Source of the DNA: Geothermobacter sp964501815
GTDB taxonomy: Bacteria > Desulfobacterota > Desulfuromonadia > Desulfuromonadales > Geothermobacteraceae
NCBI GenBank assembly: GCA_964501815.1
Contig: CAZCUR010000107.1
Coordinates: forward strand, 1 to 6,755
Direction of reading: 5' to 3'
Length of the DNA: 6,755 nucleotides
The translations under genes were made by a program, and so were the position numbers. Under the pieces are notes generated by a model, which ran no database searches, was not told the DNA's origin, and was given only the letters and a program-made list of their open reading frames with translations. Below are positions 1 to 5,756 of this stretch, piece after piece; within the stretch, counting starts at the first letter, position 1, and each line of letters begins with the position of its first letter.

Positions 1-56
1 ACTTCCGACTTCCGACTTCCGACTTCCGACTTCCGACTTCCGACTTCCGACTTCTG
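1..56. repeat. Heptamer tandem repeat (ACTTCCG)n
   Basis: Seven perfect head-to-tail copies of ACTTCCG run from 1 to 49, followed by one degenerate copy, ACTTCTG, at 50-56. The array reaches the left edge, so its full length is unknown. It ends 4 bases short of the stop codon of the methyltransferase gene and does not enter that gene. A 7-bp unit is not a multiple of three, so any change in copy number would shift a reading frame running through it, but no gene can be assigned here. It looks like a simple-sequence array prone to slippage. Confidence 0.97.
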
Positions 57-60
57 TCTC

Positions 61-852
61 CTACTTTTTATCCACCCTGGTCGCGTAGATGAGAATCTTG
101 CGGTCGGTGTAGTTCTCCACTTCGCCGGCGAAGGTTTCGATCTGAAAATAGTCGTGCATCTTGTCGGGGGCGTCGATGAAGAACTGGTTGAGTTGTTTCA
201 CTCCGTTGGAGTCGAGGCCGGCCCGGCGCGCCCACTCCTGAAAGTCGTGGGTTTTGGGAAAGACCATGGTCTTTTCCACCTTGAACAGGGCGTTTTCAAC
301 CATCTCGACCCACTCCGGCTCGGTGTAGGCGCGCACATGGGTCGGGTCGCGCATTTGCTCGAATTTCTGGTAGAACTCGGCGATCTCCGGGTCGTCAGGC
401 AGCAGGGTGTCGATGATGACCATGCGGCCCACATGGCGGCGCAGGACCCGGTGGAATTCGCTCAGGGCGCGGGGGACGTCGGTAAAATGATGGGGCGCGA
501 TGCGACAGGTGAGCATGGTAAAGGACCCGGCCGGAAAGGGCAGGTCTTCGGCATCGGCTTCCCGAAAGGTCACGTTGTCGACGCCGCCTTCTTCGCTGAT
601 ATATTCCTGCGCCTTTTTCAGCATCTGCATGGTCAGGTCGGATGCCACCACCGAGCGGACATGGGGCGCAAAGAAAAGAGCGGTATGTCCGCCGCCGCAG
701 GCGACATCGAGCAGGGTGTCATCCTGGGTGGGTTTGAGCAGTTCCAGAGCGGCCTCGAGGTCCGCCCCCCCAGCAAAACCTTTGCCTCTGATATAGCCCT
801 CAGCCGTACGGGTAAACTGTTCCCGCACCCGGGTCTTGAAATCCTTGGCCAT
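61..852 (-). CDS. Class I SAM-dependent methyltransferase (UbiE/Methyltransf_11 type)
   Basis: The product is a 263-aa soluble protein with the Rossmann-like SAM-binding fold. Motif I is LLDVACGGGHTA at residues 47-58. The acidic residue ending strand 2 is D72 in VVASDLT. The segment ADAEDLPFPAGSF (about 99-111) followed by a short HHF turn (121-123) is typical of small-molecule methyltransferases of the UbiE/COQ5 and Methyltransf_11 groups. The C-terminal half beyond about residue 150 is more variable and should hold the substrate-specific part; the substrate cannot be told from sequence. An in-frame ATG 30 bases upstream (882) is rejected: it lies inside the -10 element at 881-886, whereas the ATG at 852 has an ACGGAG ribosome site about 6 bases upstream. 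There is no signal peptide or membrane segment. It is transcribed alone, divergently from the permease gene. A role in quinone or other cofactor methylation is possible but not shown. Confidence 0.9.
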   Translation of the reverse strand: MAKDFKTRVREQFTRTAEGYIRGKGFAGGADLEAALELLKPTQDDTLLDVACGGGHTALFFAPHVRSVVASDLTMQMLKKAQEYISEEGGVDNVTFREADAEDLPFPAGSFTMLTCRIAPHHFTDVPRALSEFHRVLRRHVGRMVIIDTLLPDDPEIAEFYQKFEQMRDPTHVRAYTEPEWVEMVENALFKVEKTMVFPKTHDFQEWARRAGLDSNGVKQLNQFFIDAPDKMHDYFQIETFAGEVENYTDRKILIYATRVDKK

Positions 853-880
853 GAAAGACTCCGTAAGCGTTTTGCCCCTC

Positions 881-886
881 ATTATA
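881..886 (-). promoter_or_regulatory. Extended -10 promoter of the methyltransferase gene
   Basis: Read on the minus strand, TGTTATAAT carries a perfect TATAAT (881-886) preceded by TGn, the extended -10 arrangement. No good -35 hexamer lies at 16-18 bases, as is usual for extended -10 promoters. Transcription should start near 873, giving a leader of about 20 bases that holds the GGAG ribosome site and leads to the ATG at 852. Confidence 0.6.
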
Positions 887-923
887 ACAGCATTCCAGCG
901 GTTTGGCGGAAAATTGCTGCGGA

Positions 924-948
924 AAACCGCCTGCCGTTTGAGCGGTTT
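924..948. repeat. Inverted repeat AAACCGC/GCGGTTT in the divergent intergenic region
   Basis: AAACCGC at 924-930 is the exact reverse complement of GCGGTTT at 942-948, with an 11-base loop. A further direct copy, AGCGGTTTGG, at 897-906 repeats the bases at 941-950 with a 44-base offset. The motif thus occurs three times between the methyltransferase promoter and the permease gene. It could be a regulator site set or chance; nothing in the sequence identifies a binding protein. Confidence 0.45.
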
Positions 949-983
949 GGGAACACAATTTGCTCAACTCTCCCGGCCGACGC

Positions 984-1044
984 GGCACCACGGTGCAAAG
1001 CGGGTGCTGATGTGGTGCCATCGGCGGATTCCTGCCGCCGGTGG
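984..1044 (+). promoter_or_regulatory. Structured leader upstream of the permease gene
   Basis: Two strong inverted repeats lie just before the permease start. GGCACCAC (984-991) pairs with GTGGTGCC (1012-1019) across 20 bases. A second stem pairs 1018-1027 with 1035-1044: ten base pairs including one U-G wobble, around a 7-base loop. The stems share bases 1018-1019, so they compete at the edge. GCACC at 985-989 can also pair with GGTGC at 992-996 or 1003-1007. No run of T follows, so this is not a plain terminator. It may be a regulatory leader or attenuator, but no known riboswitch class is recognised and the transcript start is unknown. Confidence 0.4.
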
Positions 1045-1083
1045 CCATGATGCGACAAAAAGCTAACCGAAGGATGGTTTTTC

Positions 1084-2076
1084 GTGGATTCTCTGCTGCC
1101 AACCCTTGCTGAACTCGGTCGTGACCTGCTGCACGAATTTCTTTATATCTTGCCTTATCTCGCCATCGGCGTGCTCATGGAGGCGGTTATTCGCACCTTC
1201 CGCTGGCACGTCAAGATACGCCATGCCCTGACCCGGTTCGGGACCTGGTCGATCGTGGTCGCCACCGCCCTCGGGGTCATCAGTCCCCTGTGTGCCTGCG
1301 CCACCCTGCCGCTGGTCATCAGCCTGATGCTGGCCGGCCTGCCTCTGGCGCCGGCCATGGCCCTGCTGGTGACCTCGCCGCTGATGAGTCCGGCCTCCTA
1401 TTCGATGCTCTCGGGCATGCTCGGAGTCGGCTGGGCCAATACCGTGGTCGTCTGTGCCGTGCTGCTCGGTCTGTTTGCCGGCGGCATTACCCATCTGCTG
1501 AGAAACCGCGGATTCCGGGAGGAGGAGCTGTTCCGGCAGGAGCTGCCGCAGGGGGATTTTCACGACCCGGACTACCCGGTCGAAGAGCTGCGCTGCGAAT
1601 GCGGCAAGCAGCTCTCCCATCGGGTGAACCGCTGCACCCACAACAAGTTTCTCGTCTTTCTGGCGCGCTTTTGGGAAGGAAGTCTCAAAATCGGCCGCTT
1701 TGCCCTGATCGGCATGGTCATCGAGGTGCTGGCCGAATTTTTCATTCCCAACCAGTGGCTGACCAACCTGCTGTCGGGGGACGGCATTCTTCCTGTGCTG
1801 GCCATTACCTTCGCCACCATCCCCCTGCATCTGCCCCAGGTGACGGCGGCATCGATGATTTTCGGCTTTTTTCTGCCCGATCCGGGTCAGGCCATTCCGT
1901 TGGCACCCGGGCCGGGTATCGCCATGCTGGTCGGTGGTCCGGTGACCGCCCTGCCGGTCATGGGCATTTTTCTCACCATGTTCCGCAAGCGGGTTTTTCT
2001 GCTCTACCTGACCCTGTGCATCAGCGGAACCCTGATTCTGGCCTTTTCCTGGCGGGTGCTGAGTTCAGTTCTCTGA
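1084..2076 (+). CDS. ArsP/DUF318-type permease, putative metal(loid) efflux
   Basis: The product is a 330-aa polytopic inner-membrane protein. Hydrophobic segments appear near residues 20-35, 55-80, 83-105, 115-137, 203-222, 233-262, 277-300 and 304-325. The signature PLCACATLPL (68-77), with two cysteines inside the membrane, matches the CxC-type motif of the ArsP_1 permease family (PF03773), whose characterised members export organoarsenicals; related proteins are linked to copper or zinc efflux. The central hydrophilic loop (about 138-190) holds R-CEC-G (C171, C173) and C184 with nearby histidines, a plausible metal-sensing or metal-passing site. The start is GTG, with AAGGA at 1070-1074 nine bases upstream. 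No arsenic or metal regulator is adjacent, so the substrate is open. The gene stands alone and ends by overlapping the convergent gene by 12 bases. The upstream leader is rich in secondary structure. Confidence 0.82.
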   Translation: MDSLLPTLAELGRDLLHEFLYILPYLAIGVLMEAVIRTFRWHVKIRHALTRFGTWSIVVATALGVISPLCACATLPLVISLMLAGLPLAPAMALLVTSPLMSPASYSMLSGMLGVGWANTVVVCAVLLGLFAGGITHLLRNRGFREEELFRQELPQGDFHDPDYPVEELRCECGKQLSHRVNRCTHNKFLVFLARFWEGSLKIGRFALIGMVIEVLAEFFIPNQWLTNLLSGDGILPVLAITFATIPLHLPQVTAASMIFGFFLPDPGQAIPLAPGPGIAMLVGGPVTALPVMGIFLTMFRKRVFLLYLTLCISGTLILAFSWRVLSSVL

Positions 2077-2682
2077 GCTGAGCTGCTCAAGCGCGTCGGC
2101 CAGTCCCGTCAGGTCGGGAACGGCATCCGGCGGCAGTTCCTCAATGTCGGCCAGCAGCCCCTGGAGGCGACGGACGCAGGACAGTGCGGCCCTGATGGCG
2201 CCGGTTCTTTGCTCCTCCGGGTTCGGCGGCACCGCTTCCCTGAACTGGCGCCGCACGGTGGCCAGGGAGCGCCCTTCCTCCAGGACCGCCCGGCGCAGGG
2301 CTTCGCGTGCCTCCGGGTCGGTCTCTTCCTCTTCGCTGGCCCGCCGGAGCAGGTCGACGGCGCGGAAATCGGGCAGGGCCTGTGGCGGCCCGTCCTTTGC
2401 CGTCAGTTCCGGCGCCTCGCGGGCCAGAAAGCTCCAGGCGCGGGTCAGTTTCATCGCCGTCTGGGTGCGGATGCGGATTTCCTGTCGACAATAGTCCTCG
2501 AAGCTGGCATAACCCCAGTCAGAGTAAAGCCCCTGGTGCAGCACCTTCTGCAGCTGCTCCCCCAGATTGGCCCAGGAGGATTTGAAATCCCGGGCCGACA
2601 GGAGCACCCGATAGCGCGGCGAATCGGGGTCGATCTGCTGCATGATGGCTTCGATGTAGTCCTCGGCGCGTGTTCTGGTCAT
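2065..2682 (-). CDS. Hypothetical helical protein with possible DNA-binding segment
   Basis: The product is a 205-aa protein that I cannot assign to a named family. It is soluble, charged and almost entirely helical by composition. Residues 20-90 form the most conserved-looking part: a segment with DFKSSWANLGEQL, then GLYSDWGYASFEDYCRQEI (51-69) followed by IRTQTAMKLTRAWSFL. A G-Y-x-SFE-x-YC stretch followed by a helix-turn-helix-like segment recalls plasmid and phage-type proteins related to ParB/DUF3102, but this is resemblance only. A strongly acidic-basic linker (EEEETDPEAREALRRA, about 117-132) and a helical C-terminus follow. The ATG at 2682 is chosen because AGGTGA (2687-2692) precedes it by 4 bases; an upstream in-frame ATG at 2784 would add a proline-rich tail and has no ribosome site. 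The gene is divergent from the rRNA methyltransferase gene and convergent with the permease gene, overlapping the latter by 12 bases. Confidence 0.7.
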   Translation of the reverse strand: MTRTRAEDYIEAIMQQIDPDSPRYRVLLSARDFKSSWANLGEQLQKVLHQGLYSDWGYASFEDYCRQEIRIRTQTAMKLTRAWSFLAREAPELTAKDGPPQALPDFRAVDLLRRASEEEETDPEAREALRRAVLEEGRSLATVRRQFREAVPPNPEEQRTGAIRAALSCVRRLQGLLADIEELPPDAVPDLTGLADALEQLSSEN

Positions 2683-2783
2683 TGGCTCACCTGCCGCAAG
2701 GGTTGAGGTAAGAGGTCTGGGCGGAGGGCAGGGTAGCATGCCCCGGGGGCGCGGTAAATGATGTGAAAAGCGAGGTTTCCCCA

Positions 2784-3977
2784 ATGCGTACCCTCCATGT
2801 CGGCGACGAAACGGCCCGGCAGCTGAAAAATGGTCATCCCTGGGTGATTGCCGACCGCTTCACCGCCCGCTGGCCGAAAAACCTCAAACCGGGCGAGATT
2901 GTTCTTTTGCGTTCGCCGGGCGGGGACCGTCTCGGCAGCGCCCTGGTCGATCCGGCGGAGCGGGTTGTGGCCCGACTGCTGGATGCCGAGGGACGGACCA
3001 TCGACCGTGACTGGATCGGGCAGAGGCTGCGCCAGGCTTCTGCGTTGCGTGAAGCACTGATCGACCAGAGCCGAACCGACTGTCTGCGCCTGGTCAACGG
3101 CGAGGGTGACGGTCTGCCGGGGCTGACCCTCGACCGTTACGGCGACTGGTTGATGCTGCAGCTTTACACCGAAGCCTGGCTGCCGCATCTGGACCTGCTG
3201 GATGCGGCGATCGGGCGCGTTTTTCGGCCGTCCGGCCTTTATCTGAAACACCGACCGAAGCAAACCCGCGAACTGGCAAAAGCTGACCCATCCGAGCTGG
3301 TGCGCCTGGTGTCGGGGCGTCCGGCGCCCGATGTGCTGACGGTCCAGGAAAACGGGCTCGACTTTCTGGTGCGGCTCAACGAAGGTCTGCACACCGGGCT
3401 CTTTCTCGACCTGCGCGACCAGCGTGTCCGGTTCCGCCAGCTCGCCCGGGACCGGCGGGTGCTGAACCTCTTCTGTTTCACCGGCGCCTTCAGTGTCGCG
3501 GCACTGGCCGGCGGTGCCCGGCAGGTGGTCAGCGTCGATGCCGCAAGGGGCTATCTCGACTGGTGCCGGGACAACATTGCCGCCAACGGGCTGCCGGGCG
3601 AGCGCAGCGAGCTGGTGCGCGGCGACTGTTTCAAGGTGCTTGGCCGATTCCGGGAACAGCGACGCAGCTTCGATCTGGTCTTTGTCGATCCTCCCAGTTT
3701 TTCCACCGTGGGCAAAAAACGCTTCACCACCCGGCAGGGAACCGCGGAGCTGTTTGCCGAACTGCTGCCGCTGGTCGAGCCGGGCGGTCTGATTATGGCC
3801 TGCTCCAACCACCAGAAGATCGACTGGCCCGATTATTTTCGCGAACTGCGGCGCGCTGCCGTACGCGCCGGCCGCAGCCTGCAGGTGCTGACGACCTGCG
3901 GTCAGGGTGCGGATTTTCCCTCTACCGTCGCCTTCGGCGAGGGGCGCTATCTGAAGGTGGCTCTTCTGCGCGCCTGA
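2784..3977 (+). CDS. RlmI-family class I SAM-dependent 23S rRNA methyltransferase
   Basis: The product is 397 aa, close to the 396 aa of E. coli RlmI, which makes m5C at position 1962 of 23S rRNA. An N-terminal PUA RNA-binding domain (about 1-75) starts with the typical GHPWV (17-21). The EEHG-like linker and N-terminal methyltransferase extension follow, then LHTGLFLDLRDQR (202-214), equivalent to the TGxxLDQR block of the family. SAM motif I is LNLFCFTGAFSV (227-238), with the acidic strand-2 end at VVSVDAA (248-254). Motif IV is DPPSF (302-306), and the candidate catalytic cysteine is C340 in MACSNHQ. The C-terminal GADFPSTVAFGEGRYLK matches the RlmI end. DPPSFS also recalls RlmK, so the exact target base is not certain. 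The ATG at 2784 is preferred over a GTG at 2763 because GAGG (2772-2775) lies 8 bases upstream. It ends within a 17-bp duplication, before a shared terminator. Confidence 0.88.
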   Translation: MRTLHVGDETARQLKNGHPWVIADRFTARWPKNLKPGEIVLLRSPGGDRLGSALVDPAERVVARLLDAEGRTIDRDWIGQRLRQASALREALIDQSRTDCLRLVNGEGDGLPGLTLDRYGDWLMLQLYTEAWLPHLDLLDAAIGRVFRPSGLYLKHRPKQTRELAKADPSELVRLVSGRPAPDVLTVQENGLDFLVRLNEGLHTGLFLDLRDQRVRFRQLARDRRVLNLFCFTGAFSVAALAGGARQVVSVDAARGYLDWCRDNIAANGLPGERSELVRGDCFKVLGRFREQRRSFDLVFVDPPSFSTVGKKRFTTRQGTAELFAELLPLVEPGGLIMACSNHQKIDWPDYFRELRRAAVRAGRSLQVLTTCGQGADFPSTVAFGEGRYLKVALLRA

Positions 3978-4004
3978 AAGAAACGAGCGCCTGAAAGAAA
4001 CGAG
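3971..4004. repeat. 17-bp tandem duplication across the rRNA methyltransferase stop codon
   Basis: CGCCTGAAAGAAACGAG occurs at 3971-3987 and again, without a gap and without a mismatch, at 3988-4004. The first copy contains the gene's last codon (GCC) and TGA stop; the second is wholly downstream. It leaves the encoded protein unchanged. It appears to be a recent slippage duplication. Confidence 0.95.
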
Positions 4005-4010
4005 CACAAA

Positions 4011-4047
4011 AAAAGCCCCGCGTCACAGGTTGCAACGCGGGGCTTTT
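4011..4047. terminator. Bidirectional rho-independent terminator between the rRNA methyltransferase gene and ppiB
   Basis: AAAAGCCCCGCGT (4011-4023) is the perfect reverse complement of ACGCGGGGCTTTT (4035-4047), with an 11-base loop. The G+C-rich core of nine pairs is flanked by TTTT on the plus strand and, on the minus strand, by seven T (4008-4014). It can therefore end transcription both from the rRNA methyltransferase gene and from ppiB, whose stop lies 20 bases away. The T run is stronger in the ppiB direction. Confidence 0.92.
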
Positions 4048-4066
4048 GAGGCTGGGACCGGTCGGG

Positions 4067-4579
4067 TCAGACGCGCTCCGCCCCGAGAATCTTGATGGTT
4101 TCGCCAGGGACATCCTGATACATGCCCCAGGTTTTGGTGGCGACGGTGCGGATGGCGTCCACCGTCTCCATGCCGTCGATCACCCGGCCAAAGACGCAGT
4201 AGCCCCAGCCCTGGGGATTTTTGCCGCTGTGGTCGAGAAAATCGTTGTCAGCGACGTTGATGAAAAACTGGCTGGTGGCGCTGTGCGGATCACTGGTGCG
4301 GGCCATGGCGATGGTGCCGACCTTGTTGCTCAGACCGTTGTCGGCTTCGTTTTCGATGGGAGGCAGGGCCCCCGGTTTGGGACGCATGTTGGCATCAAGC
4401 CCGCCGCCCTGGATCATGAAGCCGTCGATGACCCGGTGAAAGATGGTCCCGGCGTAGTAGCCGGCATCGACATAGGCGAGAAAGTTGGCGACGGTCTTCG
4501 GCGCCTTTTCGGCGTCGAGTTCCAGCAGGATATCCCCCTTGCTGGTCTGCAGGCGCACCTGCGGGTTGGATTCGGACAT
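4067..4579 (-). CDS. ppiB: Cyclophilin-type peptidyl-prolyl cis-trans isomerase
   Basis: The product is a 170-aa single-domain cyclophilin, close in size and sequence to the cytoplasmic PpiB of E. coli (164 aa). It catalyses cis-trans isomerisation of peptide bonds before proline during protein folding. The core IFHRVIDGFMIQGGG (46-60) holds the catalytic arginine R49. IENEADNGLSNKVGTIAMART, then HSATSQFFINVADNDFLD (99-116), and QGWGYCVFG (123-131) with the tryptophan and F130 of the proline pocket, complete the active site. There is no signal peptide, so it should be cytoplasmic. AGGAG at 4588-4592 precedes the ATG by 8 bases. It has its own promoter at 4643-4671 and the shared terminator at 4011-4047, so it is probably monocistronic, although readthrough from the HEPN gene upstream is possible. 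Confidence 0.96.
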   Translation of the reverse strand: MSESNPQVRLQTSKGDILLELDAEKAPKTVANFLAYVDAGYYAGTIFHRVIDGFMIQGGGLDANMRPKPGALPPIENEADNGLSNKVGTIAMARTSDPHSATSQFFINVADNDFLDHSGKNPQGWGYCVFGRVIDGMETVDAIRTVATKTWGMYQDVPGETIKILGAERV

Positions 4580-4642
4580 GGTGACTGCTCCTGTTCTGCG
4601 GGCCCCGGCCTTGGCTGGCCCGTGATTGCGGTTGAAGGCGCA

Positions 4643-4671
4643 AGTGTAGAAGAGTGGGGCGGGGCGGTCAA
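4643..4671 (-). promoter_or_regulatory. Sigma70-type promoter of ppiB
   Basis: On the minus strand, TTGACC (4666-4671, five of six consensus bases) and TACACT (4643-4648, four of six) are separated by exactly 17 bases. Transcription should start near 4636, giving a leader of about 57 bases. That leader contains the imperfect G+C-rich inverted repeat CGGGCC/GGCCCG just before the AGGAG ribosome site. Confidence 0.65.
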
Positions 4672-4710
4672 GTTTGCGGACGGCGGAAAAATCTTCGGCA
4701 GGAAGTGTTC

Positions 4711-5157
4711 CTACAGCTTTTCGCGGTCTGTTTGGCCGACTATTTTGCCGAGCCTCTCGACTTCCCTAAGGACAGCTTCGGCTGCCTGGATCAGGTCAAG
4801 AACAAGGCGTTCATTGACCTCGAGAAGGCCCTCGTATTCTCCCCGGTTGCGCAGGTTGTGGCAGTGGGCCAGAACACGCCAGACTTCGGGGCCGACCCCT
4901 GTTGTGTGTTGCAGGCATTGAAAAACGATGTAGCGGTTTTCGGAGCGGTAGCCATGCCAGCGAAGTGCGGCCAGAGACAGGGCATGGGCTGCATTGTAGG
5001 CCAGGTCGAAACGGCTCTCCAGGGACAATGCATCCATCCGGGAGTCTTTGAGCCGCGTGCGTCCTGACTGGAGAAGACCATCGAACTCTTTCTGATCACC
5101 CGGCTCCTGCTTTATTTGTCCGATAGCAACAAGATTCCTAAACTGCTGCAAGGTCAT
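4711..5157 (-). CDS. HEPN-domain protein, putative toxin of an MNT/HEPN module
   Basis: The product is a 148-aa all-helical protein recognised as HEPN-like by its helix pattern and by its gene partner. The segment ESRFDLAYNAAHALSLAALRWHGYR (47-71) is the family's first helix pair, and CHNLRNRGEYEG (99-110) lies where HEPN ribonucleases carry the R-X4-6-H motif. Here R103-N104 is followed by R-G-E-Y and no histidine at the expected distance, so the usual RNase dyad is not visible. HEPN proteins paired with minimal nucleotidyltransferases form toxin-antitoxin modules in which the HEPN protein is the toxin. The ATG at 5157 is preferred over a TTG at 5169 with no ribosome site; only a weak GGA precedes it, so translation is probably coupled to the upstream nucleotidyltransferase gene, which it overlaps by 20 bases. 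No terminator follows before ppiB. Confidence 0.75.
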   Translation of the reverse strand: MTLQQFRNLVAIGQIKQEPGDQKEFDGLLQSGRTRLKDSRMDALSLESRFDLAYNAAHALSLAALRWHGYRSENRYIVFQCLQHTTGVGPEVWRVLAHCHNLRNRGEYEGLLEVNERLVLDLIQAAEAVLREVERLGKIVGQTDREKL

Positions 5158-5749
5158 CTTCCGATCCAATCAGAAATATTTTGGGCTGCTTTACCACCCT
5201 GACAACAAAGTTGTTTTCCGCGGCCATTTTGCGGCGGAACTCCGCGGCCGTGTAAATCGTCGGGTTAACCTGTCTCCCCAACCGGGTTTCCAGCCCAGTA
5301 ATGCTTGCGAAAAGATCCGGATAGGTCAGCTGGTCCGAAATCAACATCAGGTCGATGTCACTAGCAGCGGTGTCTGAGCCTTTTGCTACGGAACCGTAGA
5401 TGAAGGCCGCGCGGATTTTGTCCCTGAATTGCTCAAGGGTCAGACGCAACGGGTCGGCAAGACCAATGGATTTGCGGACGATTCCTGTCAGCTCCTCGAA
5501 GATGGGCGATGCGGGGTTTGCCTGGTAGTGCTTCTGGTTCCCGATCTTTTTGACCGTTACAAGACCTGCAGCAGAGAGTTTTGCCAATTCCCGCAGGACG
5601 GTACCTGTTCCCATCTCCGCCCGTTCGACAAGCTCTTTGGAATAGAAGCTTTTTTCCGGCTGACCGAAAAGAAGGCCGAGCAAACGCTGCTGTGTTTTGG
5701 TGAACAGCGCATCGCCGATGCTGACGGTTTCTTTATTGAAGTCACCCAT
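5138..5749 (-). CDS. Winged-helix plus nucleotidyltransferase (MNT) protein, putative antitoxin and autoregulator
   Basis: The product is a 203-aa two-domain protein. Residues about 13-80 form a MarR-like winged helix: KTQQRLLGLLF, then a recognition-helix region GTGTVLRELAKLSAAGLV, then the wing VKKIGNQKHYQAN. Residues about 105-197 form a minimal nucleotidyltransferase with FIYGSVAKGSDTAASDIDLMLI (GS at 119-120; D131 and D133 as metal-binding carboxylates). The third carboxylate of the fold is not evident: the matching strand reads RQVNPTIY. In MNT/HEPN modules the nucleotidyltransferase neutralises the HEPN toxin, in known cases by AMPylation. The ATG at 5749 is chosen; a TTG at 5785 would lie inside the predicted -35 element. 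The upstream bases hold no ribosome site, and the predicted transcript start is next to the ATG. Twin palindromes around the promoter fit binding by its own winged helix. Confidence 0.82.
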   Translation of the reverse strand: MGDFNKETVSIGDALFTKTQQRLLGLLFGQPEKSFYSKELVERAEMGTGTVLRELAKLSAAGLVTVKKIGNQKHYQANPASPIFEELTGIVRKSIGLADPLRLTLEQFRDKIRAAFIYGSVAKGSDTAASDIDLMLISDQLTYPDLFASITGLETRLGRQVNPTIYTAAEFRRKMAAENNFVVRVVKQPKIFLIGSEDDLAAV

Positions 5750-5756
5750 AATGGGT
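5744..5756. promoter_or_regulatory. Palindromic operator site 1 over the MNT start codon
   Basis: ACCCATAATGGGT is a perfect 13-bp palindrome around a central base at 5750. It covers the ATG (5747-5749) and the predicted transcript start of the MNT gene. It matches site 2 (5765-5777) at 11 of 13 positions. A dimeric winged-helix repressor bound here would block transcription start. Confidence 0.65.

Noticed and set aside
1..56. CRISPR array
   Set aside because: The units are 7 bp and contiguous, with no spacers; this is a simple tandem repeat.
154..1050. Long plus-strand open frame of 298 codons opposite the methyltransferase gene
   Set aside because: It is the antisense shadow of a clear SAM methyltransferase, has no recognisable domain and runs through the structured non-coding region.
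1063..1830. Minus-strand open frame opposite the permease gene
   Set aside because: The translation is low-complexity and rich in Q, G and H, typical of the antisense of a G+C-rich gene; the permease motifs on the other strand are decisive.
2074..2089. TGAGC/GCTCA inverted repeat as a terminator between the convergent genes
   Set aside because: The stem is only 5 bp, with no T run on either side.
2679..4007. Minus-strand open frame of 442 codons opposite the rRNA methyltransferase gene
   Set aside because: It has no domain resemblance, and the plus strand carries a full PUA plus methyltransferase protein of family length.
4598..4622. CGGGCC/GGCCCG repeat in the ppiB leader as a terminator or riboswitch
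   Set aside because: The stem is short, no T run follows, and it lies downstream of a good promoter directly before the ribosome site; it is probably chance in G+C-rich DNA.
4046..4921. Plus-strand open frame opposite ppiB
   Set aside because: It starts inside the terminator right arm region and is antisense to a textbook cyclophilin.
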